From Pedobacter hiemivivus (lineage in GTDB: Bacteria > Bacteroidota > Bacteroidia > Sphingobacteriales > Sphingobacteriaceae), in the NCBI RefSeq assembly GCF_004331685.1, contig NZ_SJSM01000002.1, forward strand, positions 310,001 through 374,000: DNA of 64,000 bases, given 5' to 3'. The position numbers were made by a program, and so were the translations under genes. Shown here piece after piece: positions 45,743 through 56,025 of the stretch (position 1 is its first letter; each line of letters opens with the position of its first letter). Under the pieces are notes generated by a model that saw only the letters and a program-made list of their open reading frames with translations, did not search any database and had not been told where the DNA came from.

Positions 45743-48700
45743 ATGAAGATTAGGGTTATTTTAATAATTATCAGTGTCAGCATCATACTGAACGGCATTT
45801 CTGCTGCTTTTGCACAAAGGACTGCGATCAGATTTAAGCACATTTCCTATAAAGACGGACTATTTCAAAGTCCACTGGTATCTGTTTTACAGGATAAAAG
45901 TGGTTATGTATGGCTCGGAAGCTGGAATGGTTTATCAAGATATGATGGGGTGGAATTCAGGAATTTTCGGCAAAGTGATGCTACTGATAAAAATATTAGC
46001 CACAACAGGATTAACAAGCTCTATGAAGACCGTGATGGGAAACTGTGGGTGGGTACAGGAGGCGGCCTTAATCTGTATAATAAAGAGACCGAGACATTTC
46101 TTCATGTTGGCATGTCAACCGGAAAAGGAGGCGAAAATTTTATTGCAGCCATTGAAGAGGATCGCCAGGGGGGACTTTGGGTGTCGACCTTTAAAGGGCT
46201 AAAGTTTGTTAATAAAGCAAAACATACCCTTGAAAACGTCTCTTTATGGCAAAAAACAGGGGAAGAAGATTTATATCAGGGTGTTTCCTTTTCCTTATTT
46301 CAGGACGATCAAAACACCATTTGGGTCGGAATTAAACATGGTCTGAAACGATTTGATCCCAAGACAAAAAAAGTAATTCCCTTACCGGAAGTCTTGCTTA
46401 AAAATAAAGAGCTGGTTGCTTCCAAAATTGTGGCGATTAACCAGGACGGGCAGGGAAACATCTGGTTTGGAACAGAAGAAAGCGGGTTGTTTAGGTATAG
46501 TGCAAAGAAAAACGAATGTACCCGGTATGTACACCAGGCAAATGATCAAAACAGCTTACCCTCAAACTGGATAAACGATATTTTAATAAAGGATAAGGAA
46601 ATATGGGTGGCTACAAGGAATGGGCTGGCGATTTTCAGCGCTAAGCAAAATACATTTTCGAACTATAATCACGACAGTGCAGCACCCGGTAGCATCAGTG
46701 ACGATTCTGTGTGGAGCTTAACGAAGGATAAGGCGGGAAACATCTGGATTGGGACCTACGCAGGGGGGATAAATATATATTACCCTGGTAATGGTAATTT
46801 CTCTAATATAGGAGAACGTATTGGCAACAATGTAGGTTTAAATAAACCTTTGGCCAATGCTATAGTTGAAGATAAGGAAGGGGGATTGTGGATTGGAACT
46901 TTTGGGGGTGGATTAAATTACATCAACAGGAACAAAGGCATTGCAAAATATTATTCAGTTGTAGATGTAAAAAACGGGAAATTAAGTAATGAGGTTAAAG
47001 CCATTGTCAATGATCGCCCCGGAAACCTATGGATTGGAACGTTGGATGGTCTCTGCACTTTTAATACCACTAACCAGGCAATTAAATATTTTGATCTTGA
47101 AATTTTAAACAACAAAACAGGTGCTAAGCTGATCAATACAATTGTTCCTGATCAGACTGGCTTATGGGTTGGAACAAATGGAGGTGGATTACGCTTTGTA
47201 GGTTACAATGGGCAGGAGCTGAAGTCATTTATGAATACCCCAAACGCGCAAAATAGTTTGGGCGATAATTATATTAATGCCTTGTTGAATGACGGGGATA
47301 ACCTTTGGATTGCCACACAGAATGGTTTAAACAGGTACAATAAAACTGATGGTGCTTTTACCCTTTTTAAAAGGAAAAACCAGGTTGGCCTTGGTAACAA
47401 TAATGTGCTTTGCCTTTTTAAGGATTCGCGACAAAGGTTATGGATAGGAACAGATGGCGGAGGACTAAACTGTCTGGATACTAAAACAGATAAAATTTAT
47501 ATCATTAGAAAGGTTGACGGACTTGTTGATGAAGTGATCAACTCAATTGTGGAAGACAATTCGGGTAAATTATGGGTTAGTACAAGCAATGGCCTATCTC
47601 AAATCAGTTTTAACAGCTTTGATTTTCCCTTAAAACCATCGGATTATAAGATAGCTAATTACACGGCAGCAAATGGGTTGTCGGGCAACCAGTTTTTAAT
47701 TAATGCTGGTACCAAAACCCGTTCGGGTGAAATTCTGTTTGGTGGAATGAATGGGGTTACCGCTTTTTACCCAGAAAGGATTGTTAAAAACAGTTATAAG
47801 CCTGATATACTGCTAAGGGGGCTTTTAGTAAATAACAAACCACTTGATTTTGGAGCGCATTCTGCCTTAAAACTTCCTTTAAATGAAACAAATGAGATTA
47901 CCCTTTCTTATGCGGATAATAACATTGCCATCAGATTCTCTGCTTTAAATTTTATCAACCCTGGAAAGAATACCTATGCTTATAAAATGGCTGGGCTCCA
48001 AAAGGACGACGACTGGTTCGTTATAGGTAACAAGAAAGAGGTGGGGTTTACCAATCTTGAACCTGGTTCCTACACTTTTAGCGTAAAGGCAGCCAACAAT
48101 GATGGTGTCTGGAATGATGCAGTAAGAAGTATTGAAATTGTAATCTTACCGCCACTGTGGCAAACCTGGTGGGCCTATTTGCTGTATGCGGTCATCATTG
48201 GCACTATTTCCTATAAGGTTATTCAGTTTTTTAAAATAAGGGCCAGGTTAGAAAGGGATCTGTATAACGAACACCTGCAAAATGAAAGACAGGAAGAGTT
48301 TTATAAGATGAAGCTGGATTTCTTTACCAATATTTCTCATGAAATCCGTACCCCCCTTACTTTAATTCTGGGCCCACTGGAAAACCTTTATAAACGAACA
48401 GAAGCTGATGTGATGCTGAAGGGGCAGGTTTTACAGATCAAAAATAACGCGGAACGATTGATGCGCCTGATTACAGAATTGATGGATTTCAGGAAAGCAG
48501 AGACCGGAAATATGGTGCTTTATCTTCAAAAAAGTAATATCGTACCGTTCATAAAGGAAATTTACCTGTCTTTCCAATCGCTTGCCGAAAGCAGGGAAAT
48601 CAAATACGAGTTCATTTCGGCCGAAACAGAAATTATGCTGTATGCTGACAGGAACCAACTAGAGAAGGTTTTTTTCAATCTCCTTTCCAATGCCTTTAAG

Positions 48701-49861
48701 TTTAGCGCTGAGGGTGGGAACATCAAACTGGAAATATTTACAGAAGATGATGCTTACTTAACGGTAAAGATCACAGACAATGGGAAGGGCATCCCCTTAG
48801 CCTACCAGGATAAGCTGTTTACCAATTTTTACCAGGTACAACCAAACAAATCGCAACCCGGTACGGGGGTGGGCTTGGCTCTTTCCAAAAACATCGTAGC
48901 ACTGCATAATGGTTCTATCTCTGTGGATAGCAGGCCTGCTACAACTGACAAAGCAGGTTGCACCAGCTTTACGGTAAAATTGCCCTTCAGCCTTAAGGCA
49001 TCAGAAAGTGTGCACATTGTACAGAATGGGGTCGATAATGAAAATGTAACCTCATTTCAGCTTCAGTCAGAAATGGATGTACTTACCTATAGCGTTTTTG
49101 AAGGGCAAAATAAAGCTTATACCATACTGTTGGCAGAAGACAATGATGAGCTGAGGAACTTTATTGCTGAATCTTTGCCCGGTTACCGGATCATCTCCTG
49201 TGTTAACGGTGCGGAGGCATTTGAGAAAGCCATCACGACGATCCCTGATCTGATCATCAGTGACATTATGATGCCGGTTATGGATGGTCTTGAGTTTTGT
49301 CGGAAAATAAAAACGGATGAAAGGACGAGTCATATTCCTGTGATCCTGTTAACTGCACTAGCAGCAGATATCCACCAGGTAAATGGTTTCCAGACAGGGG
49401 CCGATACCTACCTGACCAAGCCTTTTAGTACTAAAATTCTGGAATTGAATGTGCACAATTTACTCGCATCAAGAGAATTGATGCGAAAAAAGTTTGCCCA
49501 GCAAATCACCTTACAGCCGCAAAATTTGCCCATCAGCTCCCCTGATGAAAGGTTCATTAAAAAACTGATGCAGGTTATTGAAGACCATATGGAAAATCCG
49601 GAGTTCGGGGTTATTGCTTTAGGAAATGAAATGGGGATGAGCAAAACGGTTTTGTATAAAAAAATCTGTGCCGTTACTGATCTGTCTCCATCTGATTTTA
49701 TCAAATCTATGCGTCTGAAAAAGGCAGCCTTTTTACTACAACAAAATGTACTGAGTGTAAATGAAGTCGCTTCATTGGTTGGTTTTAATGACCGGAAATA
49801 CTTTAGCAGAGAGTTTAAAAAGCAACATGGTGTTTCGCCTTCAAACTTGGAGGTTAAATGA
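45743..49861 (+). CDS. Hybrid two-component system sensor/regulator (HTCS) for the xylan PUL
   Basis: A 1372-residue fusion of sensor kinase and response regulator. Order: signal peptide (1-25); two periplasmic seven-bladed propellers of Reg_prop repeats (about 30-680; units such as GNIWIGTYAGGINIY); a Y_Y_Y domain (about 695-795); one transmembrane segment (WWAYLLYAVIIGTISYKVI, near 810); histidine kinase with His866 in FFTNISHEIRTP and ATP-binding GNxFKF...GTGVGLALS; receiver with Asp1174 in LIISDIMMPVMDG; AraC-type DNA-binding domain (about 1270-1372). HTCS proteins bind an oligosaccharide in the periplasm and directly activate the adjoining PUL. Xylo-oligosaccharide is inferred from the downstream GH10 and GH3. 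Confidence 0.97.
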   Translation: MKIRVILIIISVSIILNGISAAFAQRTAIRFKHISYKDGLFQSPLVSVLQDKSGYVWLGSWNGLSRYDGVEFRNFRQSDATDKNISHNRINKLYEDRDGKLWVGTGGGLNLYNKETETFLHVGMSTGKGGENFIAAIEEDRQGGLWVSTFKGLKFVNKAKHTLENVSLWQKTGEEDLYQGVSFSLFQDDQNTIWVGIKHGLKRFDPKTKKVIPLPEVLLKNKELVASKIVAINQDGQGNIWFGTEESGLFRYSAKKNECTRYVHQANDQNSLPSNWINDILIKDKEIWVATRNGLAIFSAKQNTFSNYNHDSAAPGSISDDSVWSLTKDKAGNIWIGTYAGGINIYYPGNGNFSNIGERIGNNVGLNKPLANAIVEDKEGGLWIGTFGGGLNYINRNKGIAKYYSVVDVKNGKLSNEVKAIVNDRPGNLWIGTLDGLCTFNTTNQAIKYFDLEILNNKTGAKLINTIVPDQTGLWVGTNGGGLRFVGYNGQELKSFMNTPNAQNSLGDNYINALLNDGDNLWIATQNGLNRYNKTDGAFTLFKRKNQVGLGNNNVLCLFKDSRQRLWIGTDGGGLNCLDTKTDKIYIIRKVDGLVDEVINSIVEDNSGKLWVSTSNGLSQISFNSFDFPLKPSDYKIANYTAANGLSGNQFLINAGTKTRSGEILFGGMNGVTAFYPERIVKNSYKPDILLRGLLVNNKPLDFGAHSALKLPLNETNEITLSYADNNIAIRFSALNFINPGKNTYAYKMAGLQKDDDWFVIGNKKEVGFTNLEPGSYTFSVKAANNDGVWNDAVRSIEIVILPPLWQTWWAYLLYAVIIGTISYKVIQFFKIRARLERDLYNEHLQNERQEEFYKMKLDFFTNISHEIRTPLTLILGPLENLYKRTEADVMLKGQVLQIKNNAERLMRLITELMDFRKAETGNMVLYLQKSNIVPFIKEIYLSFQSLAESREIKYEFISAETEIMLYADRNQLEKVFFNLLSNAFKFSAEGGNIKLEIFTEDDAYLTVKITDNGKGIPLAYQDKLFTNFYQVQPNKSQPGTGVGLALSKNIVALHNGSISVDSRPATTDKAGCTSFTVKLPFSLKASESVHIVQNGVDNENVTSFQLQSEMDVLTYSVFEGQNKAYTILLAEDNDELRNFIAESLPGYRIISCVNGAEAFEKAITTIPDLIISDIMMPVMDGLEFCRKIKTDERTSHIPVILLTALAADIHQVNGFQTGADTYLTKPFSTKILELNVHNLLASRELMRKKFAQQITLQPQNLPISSPDERFIKKLMQVIEDHMENPEFGVIALGNEMGMSKTVLYKKICAVTDLSPSDFIKSMRLKKAAFLLQQNVLSVNEVASLVGFNDRKYFSREFKKQHGVSPSNLEVK

Positions 49862-49887
49862 AAATCTGCCCTTAAAAGTAAATAAGT

Positions 49888-49921
49888 CATTTTTTACCCC
49901 TTAAAAAAACCATTTTTCACC
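49888..49921 (+). promoter_or_regulatory. Direct-repeat operator candidate for the HTCS
   Basis: CATTTTTTACC (49888-49898) and CATTTTTCACC (49911-49921) match in 10 of 11 bases and start 23 bases apart, about two helical turns. They lie 57 bases before the susC start and right after the HTCS gene, where AraC-type HTCS activators bind as dimers to direct repeats. TTTTTxACC-like repeats are reported in front of xylan-induced susC genes of Bacteroidota, which I recall but did not check here. Confidence 0.5.
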
Positions 49922-49977
49922 GGCTTTTGAAGTGTTGATGCGCAGATTTGTCTAAACCATTTATAAATTTCAAGCGT

Positions 49978-52900
49978 ATGAAAAAATTGTACCTGTTACT
50001 CATTTTATTATTTATGCTTTTTACTGGTGCCTACGCACAGAATATAACAGTAAAAGGTATTGTTACCGATTTGAAAGGCAGCCCTCTGGTGGGGGTAGCA
50101 GTAAAGGTAAAAGATTCAAAAACGGGAACCGTCACCAATACATCTGGTGCCTATACCATCACGGCACCCAATAAGCAGGCTGTACTTGTTTTTAGCTACG
50201 TTAGTTTTGTGACTGAAGAACGGGCGGCCACAAGCAGTATAATAAATGTTACTTTAAAAGATGACATCACAACCTTAAGTGATGTGGTTATCGTTGGTTA
50301 CGGCGAACAGAAAAAGAAGTTGTTGTCAACCGCTATCAGTTCGGTAACTGCAAAGCAGATCGAAGACAGACTGGTTGCCACACCAGCGGAAGCTCTGGCT
50401 GGCCAGGTTGCAGGTGTGAATATTGCACAGGTATCGGGTGATCCTGGATCTGCACCCATCATACAGGTAAGAGGGATCGGTTCTATCAGTGCCGGTAACA
50501 GTCCTTTATTTGTAGTGGACGGATACCCCTTAAACAATGCGGATAACTTTAACCAGATCAATCCGGCGGACATTCAATCTATTGATGTGTTGAAGGATGC
50601 GGCGGCGGCAGCAATTTATGGATCCAGAGGAGGAAACGGGATCATTATTGTAACCACCAAAAAGGGAGTTTCTGGACTTACCAAGTTCAATTTTACTTCC
50701 AGTACAGGTTTTCAAAATGTAGCCAAACAAACAGATGTTTTATCCAGAGACGAGTATATCGATTACCTGACAGATGCATTTAAGAATGGCGGGAAAACAA
50801 TACCCACTACCTATAGCGACCCTAATAATCAAAATACCAACGCAAATACCAACTGGCAGGACCAGATATTCAGAACAGGTATGCAAGGGAACTATGCACT
50901 CTCTGCCTCAGGAGGAAGCGATAAATTTAAATTCAACATTACGGGTTCTTACTATACTCAGGAAGGGATTATTAAAGCCACAAATTTTAACAGGTATACC
51001 TTAAGGGCAAATATTGATGCCGAATTGAGCAAAAAGCTGTCACTCAGCTTTAATGTTGCTCCTTCGTATACCATAAACGATCAGACGGCAACAGGCGGTG
51101 GTTTAAATAATGCTACAATCAATGGGATTGGAACCAATCCATCAGGAGTTGGTGGTACTGTGTTAAGTGCGCTGTTGCAGCCTCCAACATTGCCTGTCAG
51201 GTTTGCAAATGGCGACTATTCAAATATTCAGGCTATCCAGTCAGCAGCTACACAGGTTTTTAACGGGAACCCTTTTAATCCGCTTGCTGTTCTTGATCTA
51301 TATAAAGACAGGACTTCTGTAGGTCGTATTTTATCTAGCCTCGGGTTAACCTATGAAATTATAAAAGGCTTGAAGTTTAAAACAAGCTTTGGGTTCGAAG
51401 CGCTGCAGACCAACCGTAAATGGTATGTGCCAGCTACACTAATGTCTGATAATGCACCCTTGGCAAATTTATCTAATCCTTTAATCGGAAATATCAGGTC
51501 GAGGATTACCACCGGAACCAATTACAATTGGGTATCAGAAAATACCTTGTCTTATAACAAGATTATTGGTAAAGACCATAATCTGTCGTTACTCGCAGGA
51601 TATTCCCTGCAGAAAAATACGTACAATGAAGGGAGTCAGTTTGGCCAGAATGGTACCATAACCAATTCCATTGTAGAGTATCCGAATGCTTCAGGTGTGA
51701 TATTAGGTACCGTCTCTTATAGTGATAATTCCCTGGTCTCCGCATTTGGAAGGGCGAATTATAGCTATAAAGACCGGTATTTGTTCTCTGCCTCTATACG
51801 TTCAGATGGTTCATCCCGTTTTGGCTCAAATAATAAATATGCGGTGTTTCCTGCTTTTTCGGCCGCCTGGAGAGTAGGTGAGGAACCGTTTTTAAAAGAT
51901 CATCCTTATATCAGTGAATTAAAGGTTAGGGCGAGTTATGGTGTAACAGGGAACAATAATATTGGAGATTATTCCTGGCAAAGTTATGCTCAGCAGGTTA
52001 ACTATATCTTTGGTTCAAATGCAGGAACGCAAACATTTGGTTTTTCTCCAAGTGCCTTTGAAAATAAGGACCTTACCTGGGAAACCAACAAACAGGTTGA
52101 CTTTGGGGTAGAAATCGGCCTTTTTAAAGATCGTGTTTATTTAACTGCGGATGTATACCGCCGTATTACCAGCGATTTACTTTTTGCTAAAGATGTTCCC
52201 TTAACCATGGGTTTTGCTACTTCAATTTTAAGCAATGTAGGTGAAGTGAGGAATAACGGGCTGGAGCTGGCTTTGAAAACGAGTAACCTGACTGGCAAAT
52301 TGAAATGGACTACTGATCTGAACATTGCGTTTGCCAGGAACAAAGTATTGTCCTTATCTGATGATGGTGCATTTTTGGGCTACCAGGCTGCTTTTGGATA
52401 TGACAATGCAATCCGTTTGGTTCCTGGTGAATCAATGAGCAGTTTTTACGGTTATCGACAGATTGGGGTTTATAAAGATGCAGCTGATGTGGCCGCCAGT
52501 CCGAAATGGGTATCAGGGGGCTCAAATCCAGGTGATATCAAGTACGACGATGTTAACGGCGATGGTAAGATCGATGCAAGTGATATCACCAATATCGGAA
52601 GCCCACTGCCTAAATTTACCTATGGTATAACCAATAGGTTTAACTATAAGCAGTTTGAACTGAGCTTTTTGCTGCAAGGTGTATCCGGTAATAAAATATT
52701 TAATGCGTCTGATCGGTATGTCAACACTTATAATGGATCATTTAACGTACGCTCCAATGCTGTAAACCGATGGCGTTCTCCTGAAGAGCCGGGTGATGGA
52801 ATGACGCCGCGGGCAAATACAACCATTCTTTCCTCGGTTCAGGTAGCTTCTTCCCGTAATATTTTTGATGGCTCATTCTTACGGGTAAGAAATGTAACCC

Positions 52901-53118
52901 TGGCTTATTCCATACCTACAGCATTTCTTAAAAATATTAAACTGAGCAATGCCAGGGTGTATTTGACCGGCGAAAACCTATATACCTTCACAGATTATTT
53001 CGGGTACAATCCGGAAGTGAACGTTTGGTATGGCGCCAGTCAGCCAAGATTTGGAGTAGATCAGGGGACTTATCCTGTAGCTAGAACATTCTCATTGGGA
53101 TTAAACGTAGGTTTTTAA
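49978..53118 (+). CDS. SusC-family TonB-dependent receptor of the xylan PUL
   Basis: The frame is open from 49948, but the ATG at 49978 starts the signal peptide (KKLYLLLILLFMLFTGAYAQ); 1046 residues. No STN domain. Carboxypeptidase-like domain at about 25-105 (VKGIVTDLKGSPLVGVAVKV), plug with VIVGYGEQKKKLLSTAISSV, EALAGQVAGVNIAQVSGDPG and YGSRGGNGIIIVTTKKG, then the barrel ending in FSLGLNVGF. It imports xylo-oligosaccharides if the assignment of this PUL is right. Regulated by the HTCS encoded just upstream. Confidence 0.97.
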   Translation: MKKLYLLLILLFMLFTGAYAQNITVKGIVTDLKGSPLVGVAVKVKDSKTGTVTNTSGAYTITAPNKQAVLVFSYVSFVTEERAATSSIINVTLKDDITTLSDVVIVGYGEQKKKLLSTAISSVTAKQIEDRLVATPAEALAGQVAGVNIAQVSGDPGSAPIIQVRGIGSISAGNSPLFVVDGYPLNNADNFNQINPADIQSIDVLKDAAAAAIYGSRGGNGIIIVTTKKGVSGLTKFNFTSSTGFQNVAKQTDVLSRDEYIDYLTDAFKNGGKTIPTTYSDPNNQNTNANTNWQDQIFRTGMQGNYALSASGGSDKFKFNITGSYYTQEGIIKATNFNRYTLRANIDAELSKKLSLSFNVAPSYTINDQTATGGGLNNATINGIGTNPSGVGGTVLSALLQPPTLPVRFANGDYSNIQAIQSAATQVFNGNPFNPLAVLDLYKDRTSVGRILSSLGLTYEIIKGLKFKTSFGFEALQTNRKWYVPATLMSDNAPLANLSNPLIGNIRSRITTGTNYNWVSENTLSYNKIIGKDHNLSLLAGYSLQKNTYNEGSQFGQNGTITNSIVEYPNASGVILGTVSYSDNSLVSAFGRANYSYKDRYLFSASIRSDGSSRFGSNNKYAVFPAFSAAWRVGEEPFLKDHPYISELKVRASYGVTGNNNIGDYSWQSYAQQVNYIFGSNAGTQTFGFSPSAFENKDLTWETNKQVDFGVEIGLFKDRVYLTADVYRRITSDLLFAKDVPLTMGFATSILSNVGEVRNNGLELALKTSNLTGKLKWTTDLNIAFARNKVLSLSDDGAFLGYQAAFGYDNAIRLVPGESMSSFYGYRQIGVYKDAADVAASPKWVSGGSNPGDIKYDDVNGDGKIDASDITNIGSPLPKFTYGITNRFNYKQFELSFLLQGVSGNKIFNASDRYVNTYNGSFNVRSNAVNRWRSPEEPGDGMTPRANTTILSSVQVASSRNIFDGSFLRVRNVTLAYSIPTAFLKNIKLSNARVYLTGENLYTFTDYFGYNPEVNVWYGASQPRFGVDQGTYPVARTFSLGLNVGF

Positions 53119-53142
53119 CGTATAAAAGAAAAGGAGTTTTTT

Positions 53143-54693
53143 ATGAAAAAATATCTGGCATTATCAATTTTATTACTGATTGCTGTGAGCTCATGTAATA
53201 AAGGTTTTTTGGACTTGAATGATCCTACACGCGTATTTTCGGAGGATTTATATAAAGATGCGAATGGCATTAACCTGGCTGTAAACGGTGCATATGCTTC
53301 GCTGCAGGATATATATGGCAGAAGTGCTACCGGAGGAACCGGATTGTATATTTTTGGCGATGTAGCTTCTGATAACAGTACTTCAGTATCAACAGGAGCG
53401 GGGATAGGTGATTTTGAATTCTTTATCACTGCACCTGAAAACGTAAACCTACTGTCCATGTGGAGGTCAATGTACAAGTGCATTGCCCGTTGTAATACCA
53501 TCCTTGACAGGATAGATGCAGTAACAATGGACCAGGCTTTGAAAGACAGGTATAAGGCTGAAGTTAAATTTATACGTGCCTTAACTTATTTCAATGCCGT
53601 TCGGATTTGGGGCGGTGTTCCATTAATCACAAAAGAACTGAAAACAGTAAACGAGGCTTTGGCGTATGGAAGGGAAACTGAGGCTAATGTGTATGCATTG
53701 ATAGAACAGGATCTTAAAGATGCGGAAAGTGCAACTACTGGACTTCCAATTTCCTATCCTGCGGCAACAACACCAACCTCCGGACTTGGAAGAGCTACGC
53801 GTGGCGCGGCAAAGGCATTGTTGGGTAAAGTATATCTTAACCAAAGGAAGTTTGACCTGTGTAAAGCAAAACTAGCAGAGTTGCTTCCTGTAGGATCCAA
53901 TCCATATGGATACGATCTGCTGCCCAACTTTGCTGATGTATTTAGCATCTCTAATGAACTGAACAAGGAAATTATATTTTCAGTACGCTATAGTAAAACC
54001 GGGCTGGGCACCGGAAGTGCATTTTTCAACTGGTTTGCACCTACTGAAAGTGGATCGGCAATAGCGAAAGTAGGCGGTTCAAATGGCTTTAATACCCCGC
54101 GTAAAAGTTTGTTTAACGAGTATCCAAAAGTGTTGCCATCAAATCCCGCAACTGCTTTAACAACATCATTGGATAAACGCAGGGATGCCTCCTTTGGACG
54201 ATTTCCACTTGCGGTTACCAATGAAAATGCGGTAACCACTTATTATTCTAAAAAGTATGTAGATGATCAGATGTCGATAGGTTTAGATGCCGACAATGAC
54301 TGGATCGTGATCCGTTATGCCGATGTGCTATTGATGTATGCTGAAGCTGAAAATGAAATCAACGGTCCTGCAATTGCAAAAGATTACGTGAATTTAGTAC
54401 GTCGCCGTGCTTATGGTAACACCACGGGTGACCTGACAGCTGCACAAATATTAAACCCTGCCAGCTTAAGAACAGCGATTGAAACAGAGCGTAAACTGGA
54501 ATTAAATATGGAGGGCCACCGCTGGTTCGACCTGGTAAGGACAGATCGTGCTGTGCAAGTAATGAACGCACATTTTATAGCAGATCAAATTAAGATTGGA
54601 ACGACGGTAATCAGCATTGGCGCCAATAATAAGCTTTTTCCGATACCACTTAAAGAGATCCAGTTAAATCCTAAAATAATTCCAAACCCTTAA
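53143..54693 (+). CDS. SusD/RagB-family lipoprotein of the xylan PUL
   Basis: A 516-residue lipoprotein (LLIAVSSC lipobox, then NKGFLDL). SusD motifs: VKFIRALTYFNAVRIWGGVPLI, AIETERKLELNMEGHRWFDLVR and the ending LNPKIIPNP. It starts 24 bases after susC. It forms the lid of the receptor. The gene is followed by a perfect stem-loop. Confidence 0.96.
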   Translation: MKKYLALSILLLIAVSSCNKGFLDLNDPTRVFSEDLYKDANGINLAVNGAYASLQDIYGRSATGGTGLYIFGDVASDNSTSVSTGAGIGDFEFFITAPENVNLLSMWRSMYKCIARCNTILDRIDAVTMDQALKDRYKAEVKFIRALTYFNAVRIWGGVPLITKELKTVNEALAYGRETEANVYALIEQDLKDAESATTGLPISYPAATTPTSGLGRATRGAAKALLGKVYLNQRKFDLCKAKLAELLPVGSNPYGYDLLPNFADVFSISNELNKEIIFSVRYSKTGLGTGSAFFNWFAPTESGSAIAKVGGSNGFNTPRKSLFNEYPKVLPSNPATALTTSLDKRRDASFGRFPLAVTNENAVTTYYSKKYVDDQMSIGLDADNDWIVIRYADVLLMYAEAENEINGPAIAKDYVNLVRRRAYGNTTGDLTAAQILNPASLRTAIETERKLELNMEGHRWFDLVRTDRAVQVMNAHFIADQIKIGTTVISIGANNKLFPIPLKEIQLNPKIIPNP

Positions 54694-54711
54694 TCGGGAA
54701 ATGCACACCTC

Positions 54712-54748
54712 ATTGTCCTCAATTTGAATTTAGCAGATTGAGGACAAT
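54712..54748 (+). other. Perfect 12-bp stem-loop between susD and the xylanase gene
   Basis: ATTGTCCTCAAT (54712-54723) and ATTGAGGACAAT (54737-54748) are exact reverse complements with a 13-base loop. No T-run follows, so it is not a classic terminator. It may protect the 3' end of a processed susCD message or attenuate read-through into the GH10 gene, whose start is 18 bases downstream. Confidence 0.8.
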
Positions 54749-54766
54749 TGAACAATAAATACATTG

Positions 54767-56005
54767 ATGAAAAATTATATACTTTCTCTGTTATTACCGG
54801 GAGTACTTTATTTAAACTGCGCTAAAGAACCTTTTAAGGTTCATGCTATTGATCATAATCCAGAATATGAAGCCTCGCAGACTGGAACATTGGCCGACAC
54901 GGGAAAAGTTTTGCAGTCTGCCAATCCAAACGTGATGATCGGCGCCGGGGTGAACATCAATTTATTGGCCCAGGGAGGGAGCTATTGTGATTTGGTGAAA
55001 AAGCATTACAATAGTCTGACGGCAGAAAATGCCATGAAAATGACAAGCTTACAACCTCAGGAAGGGAACTTTAACTTTTCGGACAAAACCATTGAAAACC
55101 TGGCGCTTAATTTCGGAAAAAAACGTATTCATGGACATACGCTTTTGTGGCACCGCGGTTTGCCCCAGTGGGTAAAAAACTGGGAAACGGCAAGTCTGCC
55201 CGCTGGGACTACAAGATCCCAAAAGATGGATTCTATTATGAGCAGGCATATTAGAAATGTGGTCGCTAATTACGATAACCCTTCATCTATCTATAAAGAT
55301 AATGGGGGAAAACCACTCATGAAATCATGGGATGTAGTAAATGAAGCACTTGATGACAATGGCAATTACCGTGCTGCAAAAGATATTGTTAATGGCGAGG
55401 ACAAGGGTAGCATCTGGTATAGAACGATTGGTAAATCCTATGTAGAAAAAGCATTTACTTATGCCCGTCAGGTTGCGGAAGCCAGGGGAGATACAGAATT
55501 GAAGCTTTTTTACAATGATTACGGACATGATTACTCCGCAAAAAAGCTGGATTCTATTTATAAGCTGGTTATGGCGCTAAAAGAAATTAAGGTAAATGGA
55601 AAACCTATTATTGATGGTATAGGCATGCAGTTCCACATCAATGTAAATACCTCCATGACAAATGTTAAAATGGCGCTTATAAAAATGAAATCTACAGGTC
55701 TGTTGGTACACATGTCTGAACTGGATCTGGGTTTGAATAAACCAGGATTGCCTTTTTCTGCTGCTGTACTGGATATTCAAAAGCAGAAATATAAAGATGT
55801 TGCCATGTTATACCGCAAATATGTACCTGCAAACCAGCGTTGGGGCATTACATTTTGGAATGTCGGGGATGAGGATTCCTGGTTAACTTACAATGGTAGT
55901 ACGCAGGTGGATGCGGCTTGTTTATTTGATTTGAATTATGCTAAAAAGCCGGCTTTTTTTACTTTTTACGATGGCTTGTACCTGGATATACCATCCTCAT
56001 ATTAA
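54767..56005 (+). CDS. GH10 endo-beta-1,4-xylanase
   Basis: A TTG at 54764 precedes it, but the ATG at 54767 is the better start; 412 residues. The signal peptide leads to a possible but atypical lipobox (VLYLNC). GH10 TIM-barrel marks: NSLTAENAMKMTSLQPQEG, HGHTLLWHRGLPQWV, acid/base Glu193 in SWDVVNEALDDNG, nucleophile Glu318 in VHMSELDLGL, and WGITFWNVGDEDSWL. It splits the beta-1,4-xylan backbone. Single catalytic domain with no recognisable CBM. It shares the message with the GH3 that follows by 20 bases, together forming a minimal xylan-to-xylose set. Confidence 0.95.
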   Translation: MKNYILSLLLPGVLYLNCAKEPFKVHAIDHNPEYEASQTGTLADTGKVLQSANPNVMIGAGVNINLLAQGGSYCDLVKKHYNSLTAENAMKMTSLQPQEGNFNFSDKTIENLALNFGKKRIHGHTLLWHRGLPQWVKNWETASLPAGTTRSQKMDSIMSRHIRNVVANYDNPSSIYKDNGGKPLMKSWDVVNEALDDNGNYRAAKDIVNGEDKGSIWYRTIGKSYVEKAFTYARQVAEARGDTELKLFYNDYGHDYSAKKLDSIYKLVMALKEIKVNGKPIIDGIGMQFHINVNTSMTNVKMALIKMKSTGLLVHMSELDLGLNKPGLPFSAAVLDIQKQKYKDVAMLYRKYVPANQRWGITFWNVGDEDSWLTYNGSTQVDAACLFDLNYAKKPAFFTFYDGLYLDIPSSY

Positions 56006-56025
56006 CAATTACAATTATACTTTAC

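Noticed and set aside
49408..49890. Antisense open frame of 160 aa at the end of the HTCS gene
   Set aside because: It overlaps the receiver and AraC domains, whose motifs prove the sense frame.
49862..49949. Inverted repeat AAATCTGC / GCAGATTT upstream of the xylan susC
   Set aside because: Arms are only 8 bases and 72 bases apart; such a pair is likely by chance. The direct repeat between them is better supported.
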